The notes: generated by a model not told the origin, from the sequence alone. Positions 17,461-24,853 are shown, counted from the stretch's first letter. The stretch is 25,430 nt of DNA from DASWIP01 sp036397635 (GCA_036397635.1 DASWIP010000007.1:1-25430), one strand, 5' to 3'. Numbers and translations: made by a program.

Positions 17461-18165
17461 CTAGTGCGCGACCGTCGCGCCGACGGCCTCGGCCGCGCCC
17501 TCGATCCGCCCGTCCTTCATCGAAACGATGCGATCGGCGGCGGCCGCCACCTTCGCGTCGTGCGTGACGAGCATGATCGTCTGCCCCTGATCCCTATGCA
17601 GACGGCCGAACAGCTCGAGCACCTCAGCGCCACCCGCCGAGTCCAGCGCACCCGTCGGCTCGTCGGCGAGCACCAGCGTCGGCGAGTTCGCCAGCGCGCG
17701 CGCGATCGCGAGCCGCTGCCGCTGTCCACCCGACAGCACCCCGGGCGCGTTACGCGCCTTGTCGGCGAGCCCCAGCAGGTCCAGCAGGTCGCGCGCGCGG
17801 GTCTCGGCCTGCTTGCGCTTCATGCCTGCGACGATCGCCGGCAGCGCCACGTTCTCCAGCACGCTCATCCCCTCGAGCAGGTTGAAGAACTGGAACACGA
17901 TGCCGATGTGCTTGCGACGCATGATCGCGAGGTCGTCCTCGTCCTTGTCCGACAGCGCCTCGCCGGCGAGCCAAAGCTCGCCGTCCGTGGGCTTGTCCAG
18001 CCCGGCGATCAGGTTCAGCAACGTGGACTTACCACACCCCGAGGGCCCCATGACCGCCACGAACTCACCAGCCTCGATACTCATATCGACCCCGCGGAGC
18101 GCGCGCACCGGCGCGCCCTCGGACTCGAAGGTCTTGCGCAACTCGCGTGTTTGAACGACGCTCAT
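17461..18165 (-). CDS. ABC transporter ATPase (LolD/MacB/YbbA type)
   Basis: A 234-residue nucleotide-binding subunit. Walker A is GPSGCGKST (40-48), Q-loop Q92 in VFQFFNLL, signature LSGGQ (144-148), Walker B LVLADEP (164-170) and H-loop H202 in LVTHD. The FQFFNLLEGMSVLENVALP stretch is characteristic of the LolD/MacB/YbbA branch that serves FtsX-type permeases. It hydrolyses ATP at the cytoplasmic face and is the only ATPase for five downstream permease genes. ATG 18165 overlaps the cyclase stop codon by 4 nt (ATGA) and has a strong Shine-Dalgarno sequence, so the longer frame to 18501 is rejected. The C-terminal tail after DGRIEG is short and alanine-rich. Confidence 0.96.
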   Translation of the reverse strand: MSVVQTRELRKTFESEGAPVRALRGVDMSIEAGEFVAVMGPSGCGKSTLLNLIAGLDKPTDGELWLAGEALSDKDEDDLAIMRRKHIGIVFQFFNLLEGMSVLENVALPAIVAGMKRKQAETRARDLLDLLGLADKARNAPGVLSGGQRQRLAIARALANSPTLVLADEPTGALDSAGGAEVLELFGRLHRDQGQTIMLVTHDAKVAAAADRIVSMKDGRIEGAAEAVGATVAH

Positions 18166-19523
18166 CGCTCTCCTCCTTGATCTGGAGCCCCGGTGGCTCC
18201 TGAAGCCGCCGGGACGGCTTCGATCCGATACGCGACGACGGGGGTTTCCCGGCCTTTGACCACCGTGTCGTCCAGCCGCTCGGCGTCCGCCGGCGGCGTC
18301 GAGCATGCGTTGAAGGTCGATTCGCTGATCACGACGCGCCCGCCGGGACGGGCGAGGTCCTGCAGACGCGCGCTGAGGTTCACCGTGTCGCCGACCAACG
18401 TGTACTCGAGCCTGTCCTCCGACCCGAGCAGGGCCGCCGCGACTTCGCCGGTGCTCAGACCGATCCCCAGCGGGAAGGGGACCAACCCCCCGGCGATCCA
18501 CCGTTCGTTCAGCACGGCCTGCTGGACGTGGATGTCGAGGGAAGCGGCGAGCGCGCGATCGGCGTGATCTTCCTGCGGGAACGGCGCGCCGAAGACCGCC
18601 ATCACACCATCGCCGGTGAACTGCATCACCGTGCCGCCTTCGGACAAGATCGCGTCGTTGAGCAGCGCGCGGTGTTCGTTGAGCTGCACCGCGAGCGCGG
18701 TCGGGTCCGTGTGCTCGGCGATGCGCGAATAGCCGCGAACATCGGACATGAGCACGGTGACGATCAGACGCTCGGTCTTGCCGATCCGATGACCTTCGGC
18801 ACGCAGCTTCTCGGCGAGGCGACCCGGCAGCAGCCGCCCGAGCGTCTCCTCGACCTCATCGCGCTCGACCATCGCCTCGTGCAATGACTTGAGCTTGCGC
18901 ACGGCGCCGGCGGCGCCGCTGCTCGCGCCCTGTGCGATCTTGAGGAACAGCCGGTCGATCTCTTCGCTCGCGTCCGCCGGGGTGGTATCGCGCGCGGCCG
19001 CGATCACTTTGATCGGCTTGCCGGCAGCGATCATGCGGAGCAGCTCCTCTTCCGACTCGGTCAACTCGCCGTCGCTCGAGACCGGCCGGACCAGCGCCTC
19101 GATGATCTTCGGATCGAGCACCGAGCCGCCCGCGGCGACGGTGCGGATCGCGCGCGCCAATTGGTCGCCCTCGGCGACACGGTCCTTCAGCAGGTAGGCG
19201 TACCCTTCCGAACCTTCCGCGAGCAGCGACGTCGCGTACTCGGGGTCGTCGTACTGGGACAGGATCACCACGCCGGTTCCCGGGTACTGCTTCCGAACCA
19301 GCTTGGCCGCCTCGATGCCTTCGGACTGGAACGACGGGGGCATCCGGATATCGGTGACCATGACCTGTGGCTCGGTCTCGGCCACGCCGGCGATCAACTC
19401 GTCGTAGTCCGCTGCGACCCCCACGACGAGCAGGTCCTGCTCGATCCCGAGCAGCGCGCGAACCCCTTCGCGAACGATCAGGTTGTCGTCGGCGAGGAAA
19501 ACGGTGATCTGCCCTTCCGGCAT
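18162..19523 (-). CDS. Response regulator-class III nucleotidyl cyclase fusion
   Basis: A 453-residue cytoplasmic protein. The receiver (about 5-135) has D12-D13, phospho-acceptor D58 in MVTDIRMPP and a Lys in YAYLLKDR. A middle segment (about 142-205, LTESEEELLRMIAAGKPIKVIAAA...) aligns with the LuxR helix-turn-helix of the regulator at 1080 but looks decayed. The cyclase domain (about 255-430) has metal-binding D261 (LMSDVRGYS) and D305 (FTGDGVMAVFGAP) plus transition-state N382 and R386 (GDTVNLSARL). The base-recognising Lys is Gln (Q301) and the Asp position is Thr, so cAMP versus cGMP specificity is uncertain; adenylate is the usual family product. Receiver phosphorylation probably controls cyclase output. 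First gene of the transporter operon. ATG 19523 is chosen because MPEGQITVFLADD begins there, 7 nt from a -10. Confidence 0.92.
   Translation of the reverse strand: MPEGQITVFLADDNLIVREGVRALLGIEQDLLVVGVAADYDELIAGVAETEPQVMVTDIRMPPSFQSEGIEAAKLVRKQYPGTGVVILSQYDDPEYATSLLAEGSEGYAYLLKDRVAEGDQLARAIRTVAAGGSVLDPKIIEALVRPVSSDGELTESEEELLRMIAAGKPIKVIAAARDTTPADASEEIDRLFLKIAQGASSGAAGAVRKLKSLHEAMVERDEVEETLGRLLPGRLAEKLRAEGHRIGKTERLIVTVLMSDVRGYSRIAEHTDPTALAVQLNEHRALLNDAILSEGGTVMQFTGDGVMAVFGAPFPQEDHADRALAASLDIHVQQAVLNERWIAGGLVPFPLGIGLSTGEVAAALLGSEDRLEYTLVGDTVNLSARLQDLARPGGRVVISESTFNACSTPPADAERLDDTVVKGRETPVVAYRIEAVPAASGATGAPDQGGER
18171..18178 (-). promoter_or_regulatory. Strong Shine-Dalgarno site for the ABC ATPase
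   Basis: AAGGAGGA on the minus strand lies 5 nt before ATG 18165, inside the end of the cyclase gene. It decides the start among several in-frame codons and is the best ribosome site in this operon. It suggests the ATPase is translated at a higher rate than the permeases, which start by overlap. Confidence 0.75.
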
Positions 19524-19559
19524 GGGGCCTATTACCGTGCATCGGACGCTCAGGGTCAA
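19524..19559 (-). promoter_or_regulatory. Promoter of the cyclase-ABC transporter operon
   Basis: On the minus strand TTGACC (19559-19554) and GGTAAT (19536-19531) are 17 bp apart, and the -10 ends 7 nt before ATG 19523. This is the best two-part promoter in the window and implies a leaderless mRNA. TAATAG, two bases further on, is an alternative -10 with a 19-bp spacer. Confidence 0.6.
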
Positions 19560-19575
19560 TGGGCAAAGCATCCAT

Positions 19576-19634
19576 CCCATGGGTGGTGCCTTCCCTCCCA
19601 GCCCCTTGCCGGGTACCACCCTCGTCTGGGGTGG
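19576..19634. promoter_or_regulatory. Palindromic elements in the divergent intergenic region
   Basis: CCCATGGG (19576-19583) is a perfect palindrome. GGGTGGT (19581-19587) is the inverse of ACCACCC (19615-19621), and GGGTGG recurs at 19629-19634 with a 7-nt loop from CCACCC (19616-19621). They lie between the two divergent promoters, where a regulator could act on both. A chance origin in GC-rich DNA is possible. Confidence 0.3.
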
Positions 19635-19645
19635 CAGGCCCGGCC

Positions 19646-19665
19646 TAGCCTGCCGAGCAGGAGGG
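19646..19665 (+). promoter_or_regulatory. -10 and Shine-Dalgarno for the cupredoxin operon
   Basis: TAGCCT at 19646-19651 fits TAnnnT. AGGAGGG at 19659-19665 lies 7 nt before ATG 19673. Unlike most genes here this one would have a short leader with a good ribosome site. GGCAGGC (19633-19639) and GCCTGCC (19648-19654) form an inverted repeat over the -10. Confidence 0.5.
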
Positions 19666-19672
19666 ATGGGCG

Positions 19673-20416
19673 ATGGTCTCGCTCGACGGACGACGGAAGA
19701 CCGGCCACAGGCTCACGTGGCGCCGCCTGCTGCTCGGCATGGGAGCAGCCAACGTCGTGATCCTGCTGGTGCTGGGGTTCGCGTCCGGGGATCGGGAGGC
19801 GTTGTCGTACGCCGGCGTTTCGGCGGCGGCGGTCGCGCTGCTCGCGCTACGAGGCGGCGTCGCCGGCATCGTGATGGTGGGGGTCCTCGCGGTCAACACC
19901 GCCGCGTGGATGGTTCCGGCCGCAGCGGTGAACGTGGCGCGGCGCGAGCAGCTGCTCGACATCATGATCCCCGCATCGCTGGCCGTGATCTCGGTCACGG
20001 GCGCGATCGCGGCGGTCGCGAGCCTGTCCTTCCGGCGAGATCCCGACGCCGACGGGCGCGCGGTGCGCATCGTCGCGCAGGTCGCGATCGCGGTCTTCGT
20101 GCTCGCCGCCGGTGCCGCCACGGCAACGCGCCCGGCGGCTGCGATCCTGGCCGGCGACACGGTGATCCGGATGCACAGCGCGTCGTTCTCGCCCGAGCAG
20201 CTCGAGCTGGCCGCGGGAACCGTGACCCTGGGCGTGGAGAACAAGGATCTGTTCTGGCACATCTTCACGATCGATGAGCTGGGCGTCGACGTCGGGCTAC
20301 CCACGCGCGCGGAGCGCCCGGTAACGTTCCAGGCGGAACCGGGTATCTACGAGTTCTTTTGCGCGGTCCCCGGGCACAGGCTGCTCGGCATGGAAGGGAC
20401 GCTCACCGTCGGGTGA
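19673..20416 (+). CDS. Membrane-anchored cupredoxin (type 1 copper protein)
   Basis: A 247-residue protein. The N-terminal about 150 residues contain about five hydrophobic segments (for example LLLGMGAANVVILLVLGF and VAIAVFVLAAGAATA). The C-terminal domain (about 160-247) is a cupredoxin. Its copper ligands appear as H196 in FWHIF, C230, H235 and M240 in FFCAVPGHRLLGMEGT, a C-x4-H-x4-M spacing found in cupredoxins with a CxxPGHxxxGM motif. The domain would lie outside the membrane and carry electrons. A blue-copper role is well supported; its redox partner is unknown. It is the first gene of a four-gene unit; the next starts 8 nt after its stop. A shared helix-rich anchor plus cupredoxin could also serve copper sensing. 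Confidence 0.85.
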   Translation: MVSLDGRRKTGHRLTWRRLLLGMGAANVVILLVLGFASGDREALSYAGVSAAAVALLALRGGVAGIVMVGVLAVNTAAWMVPAAAVNVARREQLLDIMIPASLAVISVTGAIAAVASLSFRRDPDADGRAVRIVAQVAIAVFVLAAGAATATRPAAAILAGDTVIRMHSASFSPEQLELAAGTVTLGVENKDLFWHIFTIDELGVDVGLPTRAERPVTFQAEPGIYEFFCAVPGHRLLGMEGTLTVG

Positions 20417-20424
20417 GGAAGGAG

Positions 20425-21432
20425 ATGGTCATCGTGAGGATCGAACGCTCGGTCACATCGATCTCGTGGATCCCGTCCGAAGCGGTGAAGGGCGCCATGA
20501 AGATGCCGTTCGAGGTGGGCATTGCGCACTACGACGACCCGCTCCCGGAGGTGATCGACGAGTTCATCCTGCGGTCGCTGCAGAACAACGACAAGCTGCG
20601 GTTCGCCAACAACCTGAAGGCCTACCTCGAGGTGGAGGACGGCCGCATCGTCGGCTACGGACACGCCGGTGAAGGGATGATCGGCTCGACGACCCTGCGA
20701 CTCGGGCCCAAGCAGATGACCTTCCAGGCCGTGCCGTTCGACACGCTGCGTCCCGAGCCCGAAGCCACCGAGACCTCGGTCCGGTTCCTGCAGACATCGG
20801 GCGGACGGACGGGCGCGCCTGCGCCGCGTGCGGTGCCTCATCCGCCGTTCATCAAGATCGAGGCGCCGAGCGCGTGGACGACGCTCGCGCTGACCATCCA
20901 CGCCGACGGCCGCAGCGAGCACGAAGTGGTCGGCGCGAGCCCGTTCCCGCGTCACTGGATCTACGACACCGAGGGCAAGCTCGCGGCCAAGAGCGGCCTG
21001 ATCGACTTCAAAGACTGGTCCAAGCATGCCTTCGGGCAGCGTACGCCCTGGGGCGAGGAGGACTCGCCTGCGCTGGTGACCGCGGTCGAGACCGCGCTCG
21101 AGCGCGAGCTGTCGGTCAAGATCATGCGCGGCGGCAAGAAGCCCAAGCGCAAGAAGATCAAGCAAGGCAAGACGCTCACCGAGCAAGGGAAGCCCGGCGA
21201 TGAGATGTTCCTGCTTCTCGACGGGGTGCTCTCGGTCGAGGTCGACGGCGAGCAGCTCGCCGAGCTGGGCCCCGGCGCCGTCGTCGGTGAGCGCGCGATC
21301 CTGGAGGGCGGGACACGGACCTCGACCCTGCGCGCGGTGACGCCGTGCACGGTCGCGGTGGCTCGCGCCGACGACGTTGACCGCGCCGCCCTCGAGGAGC
21401 TGGCGTCGGGACATCACAGAGAGGACGGGTAG
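20425..21432 (+). CDS. Protein with C-terminal cyclic-nucleotide-binding domain
   Basis: A 335-residue protein, apparently cytoplasmic. The last about 100 residues form a CNB (CAP-like) domain: KIKQGKTLTEQGKPGDEMFLLLDGVLSV, then the phosphate-binding cassette VGERAILEGGTRTSTLRA with the expected Glu and Arg that contact the cyclic nucleotide. No DNA-binding helix-turn-helix follows. A lysine-rich stretch KKPKRKKIKQGK precedes the domain. The first about 225 residues (start MVIVRIERSV) match no family I can name. ATG 20425 has GAGG 6 nt upstream; GTG 20434 with AAGGAG 9 nt upstream is an equal alternative. Binding of the nucleotide made by the divergent cyclase is an inference from position. 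The TAG stop is part of the next gene's -10. Confidence 0.82.
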   Translation: MVIVRIERSVTSISWIPSEAVKGAMKMPFEVGIAHYDDPLPEVIDEFILRSLQNNDKLRFANNLKAYLEVEDGRIVGYGHAGEGMIGSTTLRLGPKQMTFQAVPFDTLRPEPEATETSVRFLQTSGGRTGAPAPRAVPHPPFIKIEAPSAWTTLALTIHADGRSEHEVVGASPFPRHWIYDTEGKLAAKSGLIDFKDWSKHAFGQRTPWGEEDSPALVTAVETALERELSVKIMRGGKKPKRKKIKQGKTLTEQGKPGDEMFLLLDGVLSVEVDGEQLAELGPGAVVGERAILEGGTRTSTLRAVTPCTVAVARADDVDRAALEELASGHHREDG

Positions 21433-21442
21433 ACTCCTCGAC
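21430..21442 (+). promoter_or_regulatory. Internal leaderless promoter of the MBL-hydrolase gene
   Basis: TAGACT (21430-21435) is followed by 7 nt and GTG 21443. The first three bases are the stop codon of the preceding gene. There is no Shine-Dalgarno sequence before the GTG. This suggests that the last two genes can also be transcribed on their own. Confidence 0.5.
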
Positions 21443-22282
21443 GTGCAGATCACGATCTGCGGCTCCCGCGGTTCAACACCGGCACCGGGGGCCGCCTTCG
21501 TCCGGTACGGGGGTCAGACCTCGTGCGTGGCCGTCGCGCGCGACGGGGAAGCTCCCGCGCTGCTGCTCGACGGCGGAACCGGCTTGCGCACGCTCGCGCG
21601 GATGATGAACGGCAGCCCGTTCCGGGGCACGATGCTGATCGGGCATCTGCACTGGGATCACACGCACGGGATCCCGTTCTTCCGGGCGGGCGACCAGCCG
21701 GGAGCGCGGGTCGACGTGCGGATCCCCGCGCAAGGCGACGCGGCAGAGGTGATGGCGCGCGCGCTCGGGCCGCCCCACTTCCCCGTCCGGATCGATGAAT
21801 TGCGGGGCGATTGGTCGTTGGACGGGATCGAGCCCGGCGCCTACGAGTTCGACGGCTTCGAGGTGCTCGCGCGCGAGATCCCGCACAAGCGGACGCGCAC
21901 GTTCGGGTTCCGCATCTCCGACGGCTCGGCATCGATCGCGTACCTGTCCGACCACGCGCCGCAGAACCTCGGCGGCGGCCCCGACGGGTACGGCGAGTAC
22001 CACGAGGCGGCGCTCCAGCTCGCCGCCGGGGTGGACCTTCTGATCCACGATGCGCAGTACATGCCGAGCGAGTTCGTGCAGCGCGCCGACTTCGGCCACA
22101 CGACGCCGCAGTACGCGATCGGGCTGGCGAAGGCGGCGGGCGCGCGTGGCGTGCTGCTGTTCCACCACGACCCGGATCGCACCGACGACGACCTCGACGC
22201 GATGATGGCGGGGTTCAACGAGGAGGGGATCACGATCACGGCCGCGGTCGAAGGCGCCGTGCTGAACCTGCCCCGCGCATGA
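21443..22282 (+). CDS. Metallo-beta-lactamase-fold hydrolase
   Basis: A 279-residue cytoplasmic hydrolase. The opening VQITICGSRGSTPAPG and RYGGQTSC, then LLLDGGTGLR, are hallmarks of the MBL group that includes phosphodiesterases and PhnP-like enzymes. The metal site is HLHWDH (68-73), with further ligands likely in YLSDHAP, LIHDAQY and LLFHHDP. Substrate cannot be read from sequence. Because it follows a CNB-domain protein and lies near a cyclase, hydrolysis of a cyclic nucleotide is a reasonable guess but unproven. GTG 21443 is preferred over the frame start at 21377 because family similarity begins there and a -10 lies 7 nt before. It overlaps the next gene by 4 nt (ATGA). Confidence 0.9.
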   Translation: MQITICGSRGSTPAPGAAFVRYGGQTSCVAVARDGEAPALLLDGGTGLRTLARMMNGSPFRGTMLIGHLHWDHTHGIPFFRAGDQPGARVDVRIPAQGDAAEVMARALGPPHFPVRIDELRGDWSLDGIEPGAYEFDGFEVLAREIPHKRTRTFGFRISDGSASIAYLSDHAPQNLGGGPDGYGEYHEAALQLAAGVDLLIHDAQYMPSEFVQRADFGHTTPQYAIGLAKAAGARGVLLFHHDPDRTDDDLDAMMAGFNEEGITITAAVEGAVLNLPRA

Positions 22283-23865
22283 GCGCGGCCGGCGACACCG
22301 CCGACGCCGTCGTCATCGGGTCAGGGCCCAACGGGCTGGTCGCCGCGATCACGCTCGCGCGCAAAGGCTGGGCCGTCACGGTGATCGAACGCGACGAACA
22401 TCCCGGCGGCGCCGTGCGTACCGAGGCGCTTACGGCTCCCGGCTTCTTGCACGACACCTTCTCGGGCTTCTACGGGTTGCTGCACGCGTCGCCGGTGTTC
22501 GACCGGCTCGAGCTGGGCCGGCGGATCGAGTGGGCGCAGTTCGACACTCCCGTCGCCGCGGCGGTGTCGCCCGAGCGCGCGGCCTCCATCCATAGGGACC
22601 CGTCCCGAACCATCAAGGAGCTGGGCGCCGACGGGGAGGCGTGGGGTGAGCTGCTCGCGTGGTGGGAGAAAGCGGGGCGGCGGTTCTTCCACCTGACGCT
22701 CGCGCCGATCGGAGCGATCAGGCCCGCGCTGCGGTTCGCGCGAGCGATGGGCATCCGCGGCGCGCTGCCGACGGCGCGACGGTTGATCGCGCCGATCAGC
22801 GAGGTCGCAGCGGACACGTTCGCCTCCGAGGAGGCGCGCGCGCTGCTCGCATCAGGGATCACACACTCGGACGTCTCAGCTGAGGCGGCGGGCAGCACGC
22901 CGTTCGCGCTGATCCTTGCGATGCTCGCGCAGACCTCGGGCATGCCGGTACCGGTCGGCGGCGCCGGCGTCATCACCGACGCGTTGGTGGCCGCGTTGAC
23001 CGACGCCGGCGGGGTGATCCGAACCGGCGACGCTGCGACGCGGGTGGCCGTCGCGCGCGGCCGTGCTCTCGCGGTGGAGACGGCGAACGGGGCTGTGGTG
23101 CGCGCGCGCCACGCCGTCCTGGCCGACACCGGACCGCTGGCGCTGTGCCGGGATCTGGTCGGCGAGGAACACTTCCCCGCGCCCTTCCTCGACGGGCTGC
23201 GGCGGTTCCGCTACGGCACGGGCATCTTCAAGATGGACATCGCGCTCGACGGGATCACGCCGTGGCTGCTCGAGCAGCTGCGCGCCACCGGCGTGGTCCA
23301 CGTGGTCGGCACCGTCGACGACATGGCGCGCGCGCACTTCGAGGCCCAGCACGGCGCCCTGCCGGCGCGCCCGTCGCTGGTCGTCGGCCAGCAGACCGTC
23401 GCAGACCCCTCGCGCGCGCCGGCCGGCAAGCACACGCTGTGGATCGAGACGCACGTGCCCGCACACCCGCCCGGAGGGTGGGAGCGCGCGCGGGAACCGT
23501 TCTCCGAGCGGGTGTTCGATCTGATCGAGCAGCACGCGCCCGGCTTCCGCGACCGGATCGTCGGCACCGCGGTTCACACGCCGGCAGATCTGGAATCGCG
23601 CAACCCGAATCTCGTCGGGGGCGACCTGGGCGGCGGATCGGCGGCGTTGCATCAGCAGCTCGTCTTCCGGCCGGTCCCGGGATGGTTCCGCTACCGCACG
23701 CCGGTCAAGGGGTTGTACCTGTGCTCTGCGTCGACGCATCCGGGAGGCGGCGTGCACGGGATGAGCGGCCTCAACGCCGCGAAGCGCGCGCTGCGCGACG
23801 CGCGCCGCCCGGCGGGGGTGCTGCGCACGGCGGGAAGCGCGCGCCGCGCGCCGCGCCCGGCCTAG
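22279..23865 (+). CDS. Phytoene-dehydrogenase-like FAD oxidoreductase
   Basis: A 528-residue flavoprotein. The N-terminal dinucleotide-binding fold is VVIGSGPNGLVAAITLARKG (GxGxxG at 14-19) ending with the ribose-binding Glu in VIERDEHPGGAVR. The C-terminal FAD/substrate motif is GLYLCSASTHPGGGVHGMSGLNAAKRAL. This is the CrtI/COG1233 pattern of NAD(P)/FAD-dependent dehydrogenases or desaturases acting on isoprenoids and other lipids. No carotenoid genes are nearby, so the substrate is unknown. The ATGA overlap with the hydrolase gene fixes the start and implies co-translation. The far longer frame starting at 21811 is just the hydrolase gene read out of frame. It is the last chromosomal gene before the cassette array. 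Confidence 0.92.
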   Translation: MSAAGDTADAVVIGSGPNGLVAAITLARKGWAVTVIERDEHPGGAVRTEALTAPGFLHDTFSGFYGLLHASPVFDRLELGRRIEWAQFDTPVAAAVSPERAASIHRDPSRTIKELGADGEAWGELLAWWEKAGRRFFHLTLAPIGAIRPALRFARAMGIRGALPTARRLIAPISEVAADTFASEEARALLASGITHSDVSAEAAGSTPFALILAMLAQTSGMPVPVGGAGVITDALVAALTDAGGVIRTGDAATRVAVARGRALAVETANGAVVRARHAVLADTGPLALCRDLVGEEHFPAPFLDGLRRFRYGTGIFKMDIALDGITPWLLEQLRATGVVHVVGTVDDMARAHFEAQHGALPARPSLVVGQQTVADPSRAPAGKHTLWIETHVPAHPPGGWERAREPFSERVFDLIEQHAPGFRDRIVGTAVHTPADLESRNPNLVGGDLGGGSAALHQQLVFRPVPGWFRYRTPVKGLYLCSASTHPGGGVHGMSGLNAAKRALRDARRPAGVLRTAGSARRAPRPA

Positions 23866-23868
23866 TTC

Positions 23869-23940
23869 TACCAACGACTTGGCTCGTCATCGGCGGTGTG
23901 TCGCGAAGCGACCGCCGTCCGTTGCGCGCGCGAGTTGAGC
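23869..23940 (-). repeat. attC-like recombination site 1 (terminal)
   Basis: On the minus strand the leading R box GCTCAAC (23940-23934) fits RYYYAAC exactly; the closing box is GTTGGTA (23875-23869). The half at 23905-23940 closely matches the same half of site 2 (GCGACCGC-GTCCGTT...GCGAGTT). A central hairpin CGGCGG...TCGC-GAA-GCGA...CCGCCG is present. The other half is divergent and its L box does not pair well, so this site may be decayed. It starts 4 nt after the FAD gene stop. Confidence 0.6.
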
Positions 23941-23965
23941 GGCCCGCTGTAAGTGCGCCTGCTGC

Positions 23966-24514
23966 TCATGGATGGCCTCCTTCGCCCGGGTCTAGCTCCT
24001 TGATGAAGTAGGCCAGATAGGATTGATCATGGAACGTACCGCCCACGAGCCGACCGGCTCGCTCCAAGCCATAGGATTCGAAACCGAGGGCCCCGAGCAA
24101 GGCCAAGGCCTCGACGCAGGAGGTAGGGACCACAGCGCGGAACTGGCGAAGCCCCGGCTGCCGCTCAGCCTGTGCGATCAGCGCCTCTACTAGCCTGCGG
24201 CCCACTCCGTGGCGGCGATACGAAGGGGAGACGTAGAGTCCCCAGAGTCCTGCCTTGTGCGCCACGGATCGGCGCTGCTCTCGATTCATACCCACCAGAC
24301 CGATGAGTTCGCGGGCGCCCACCCAGGCCCCGATCACGGGAGAATCTGATCGTTCCGGACTGAGCTGAGACTCCAGCGTCGAGCGTTCTGCATTCCTCCA
24401 GGAGTCAGCATCGGTTGTGAAGGCTGCTGGTCGCTCCACCAACCCCGCAAGCCGCAGCTTGAAGTAGCGATCGAAATCCTCCGTCACCAGCTGCCGGACT
24501 TCGATTGGAAGCAT
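23966..24514 (-). CDS. GNAT-family N-acetyltransferase (cassette gene)
   Basis: A 182-residue GNAT protein. Motif A, the acetyl-CoA pyrophosphate loop, is SPSYRRHGVGRRLVEALI (96-113), preceded by the strand AGLWGLYV; the C-terminal half holds CVEALALLGALGFESYGLER, typical of motif B. The acceptor (antibiotic amine, protein or small molecule) cannot be predicted; acetyltransferases are common integron cargo. ATG 24514 has AAGGAG 9 nt upstream, so it is preferred over in-frame starts at 24543 and 24595. Codon use is less GC-biased than in the FAD gene. The stop lies 26 nt before attC site 1. Its cassette has about 400 nt of upstream sequence, unusually long. Confidence 0.88.
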   Translation of the reverse strand: MLPIEVRQLVTEDFDRYFKLRLAGLVERPAAFTTDADSWRNAERSTLESQLSPERSDSPVIGAWVGARELIGLVGMNREQRRSVAHKAGLWGLYVSPSYRRHGVGRRLVEALIAQAERQPGLRQFRAVVPTSCVEALALLGALGFESYGLERAGRLVGGTFHDQSYLAYFIKELDPGEGGHP

Positions 24515-24572
24515 CCGCGCTTGCTCCTTGGTTGACAATGCCATGACGATAAACTGGATTCCCTTCGCCCGT

Positions 24573-24758
24573 TCAACGACTGGGGATCTCAGCAACCCAG
24601 ATCGAGCCCATCATGACGCTAAGCTGCTCATCCGACGCTACGGCGAGGGCTAGGTCTGCTGCAGATCCGAGTTGTACCGCCGACGACCAGATCCGGTCCA
24701 TCACAATCAACGGGTCAACTCGCTGACCGAGCGGCGCCGACCCGCGATTGTCAGCCAC
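24573..24758 (-). CDS. Doubtful 61-codon ORF within the GNAT cassette
   Basis: A GTG-started frame beginning MADNRGSAPLGQRV and ending SVMMGSIWVAEIPSR. No family is recognised and no Shine-Dalgarno sequence is obvious. It is the only minus-strand frame of note in the 24515-24917 interval, which otherwise holds the inverted repeat at 24801-24853 and a 29-codon frame at 24907. It could be noise. Confidence 0.2.
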   Translation of the reverse strand: MADNRGSAPLGQRVDPLIVMDRIWSSAVQLGSAADLALAVASDEQLSVMMGSIWVAEIPSR

Positions 24759-24800
24759 ACCCCATCATCGTTCGATGGCAGCATCGCCGGGCGCGGATCA

Positions 24801-24853
24801 ACTGAATCGGGACGGGTTTATCGGAGACTCTGGATTACCCGTCCCGATTCAGT
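24801..24853. repeat. Perfect 17-bp inverted repeat, possible IS or MITE ends
   Basis: ACTGAATCGGGACGGGT (24801-24817) and ACCCGTCCCGATTCAGT (24837-24853) are exact inverse complements around 19 nt. The arms resemble insertion-sequence terminal repeats brought together, but no transposase or clear target duplication flanks them. No T-run follows, so a plain terminator is less likely. Confidence 0.6.

Noticed and set aside
23877..23963. A rho-independent terminator after the FAD gene
   Set aside because: The hairpin here belongs to attC-like site 1 and has no T-run.
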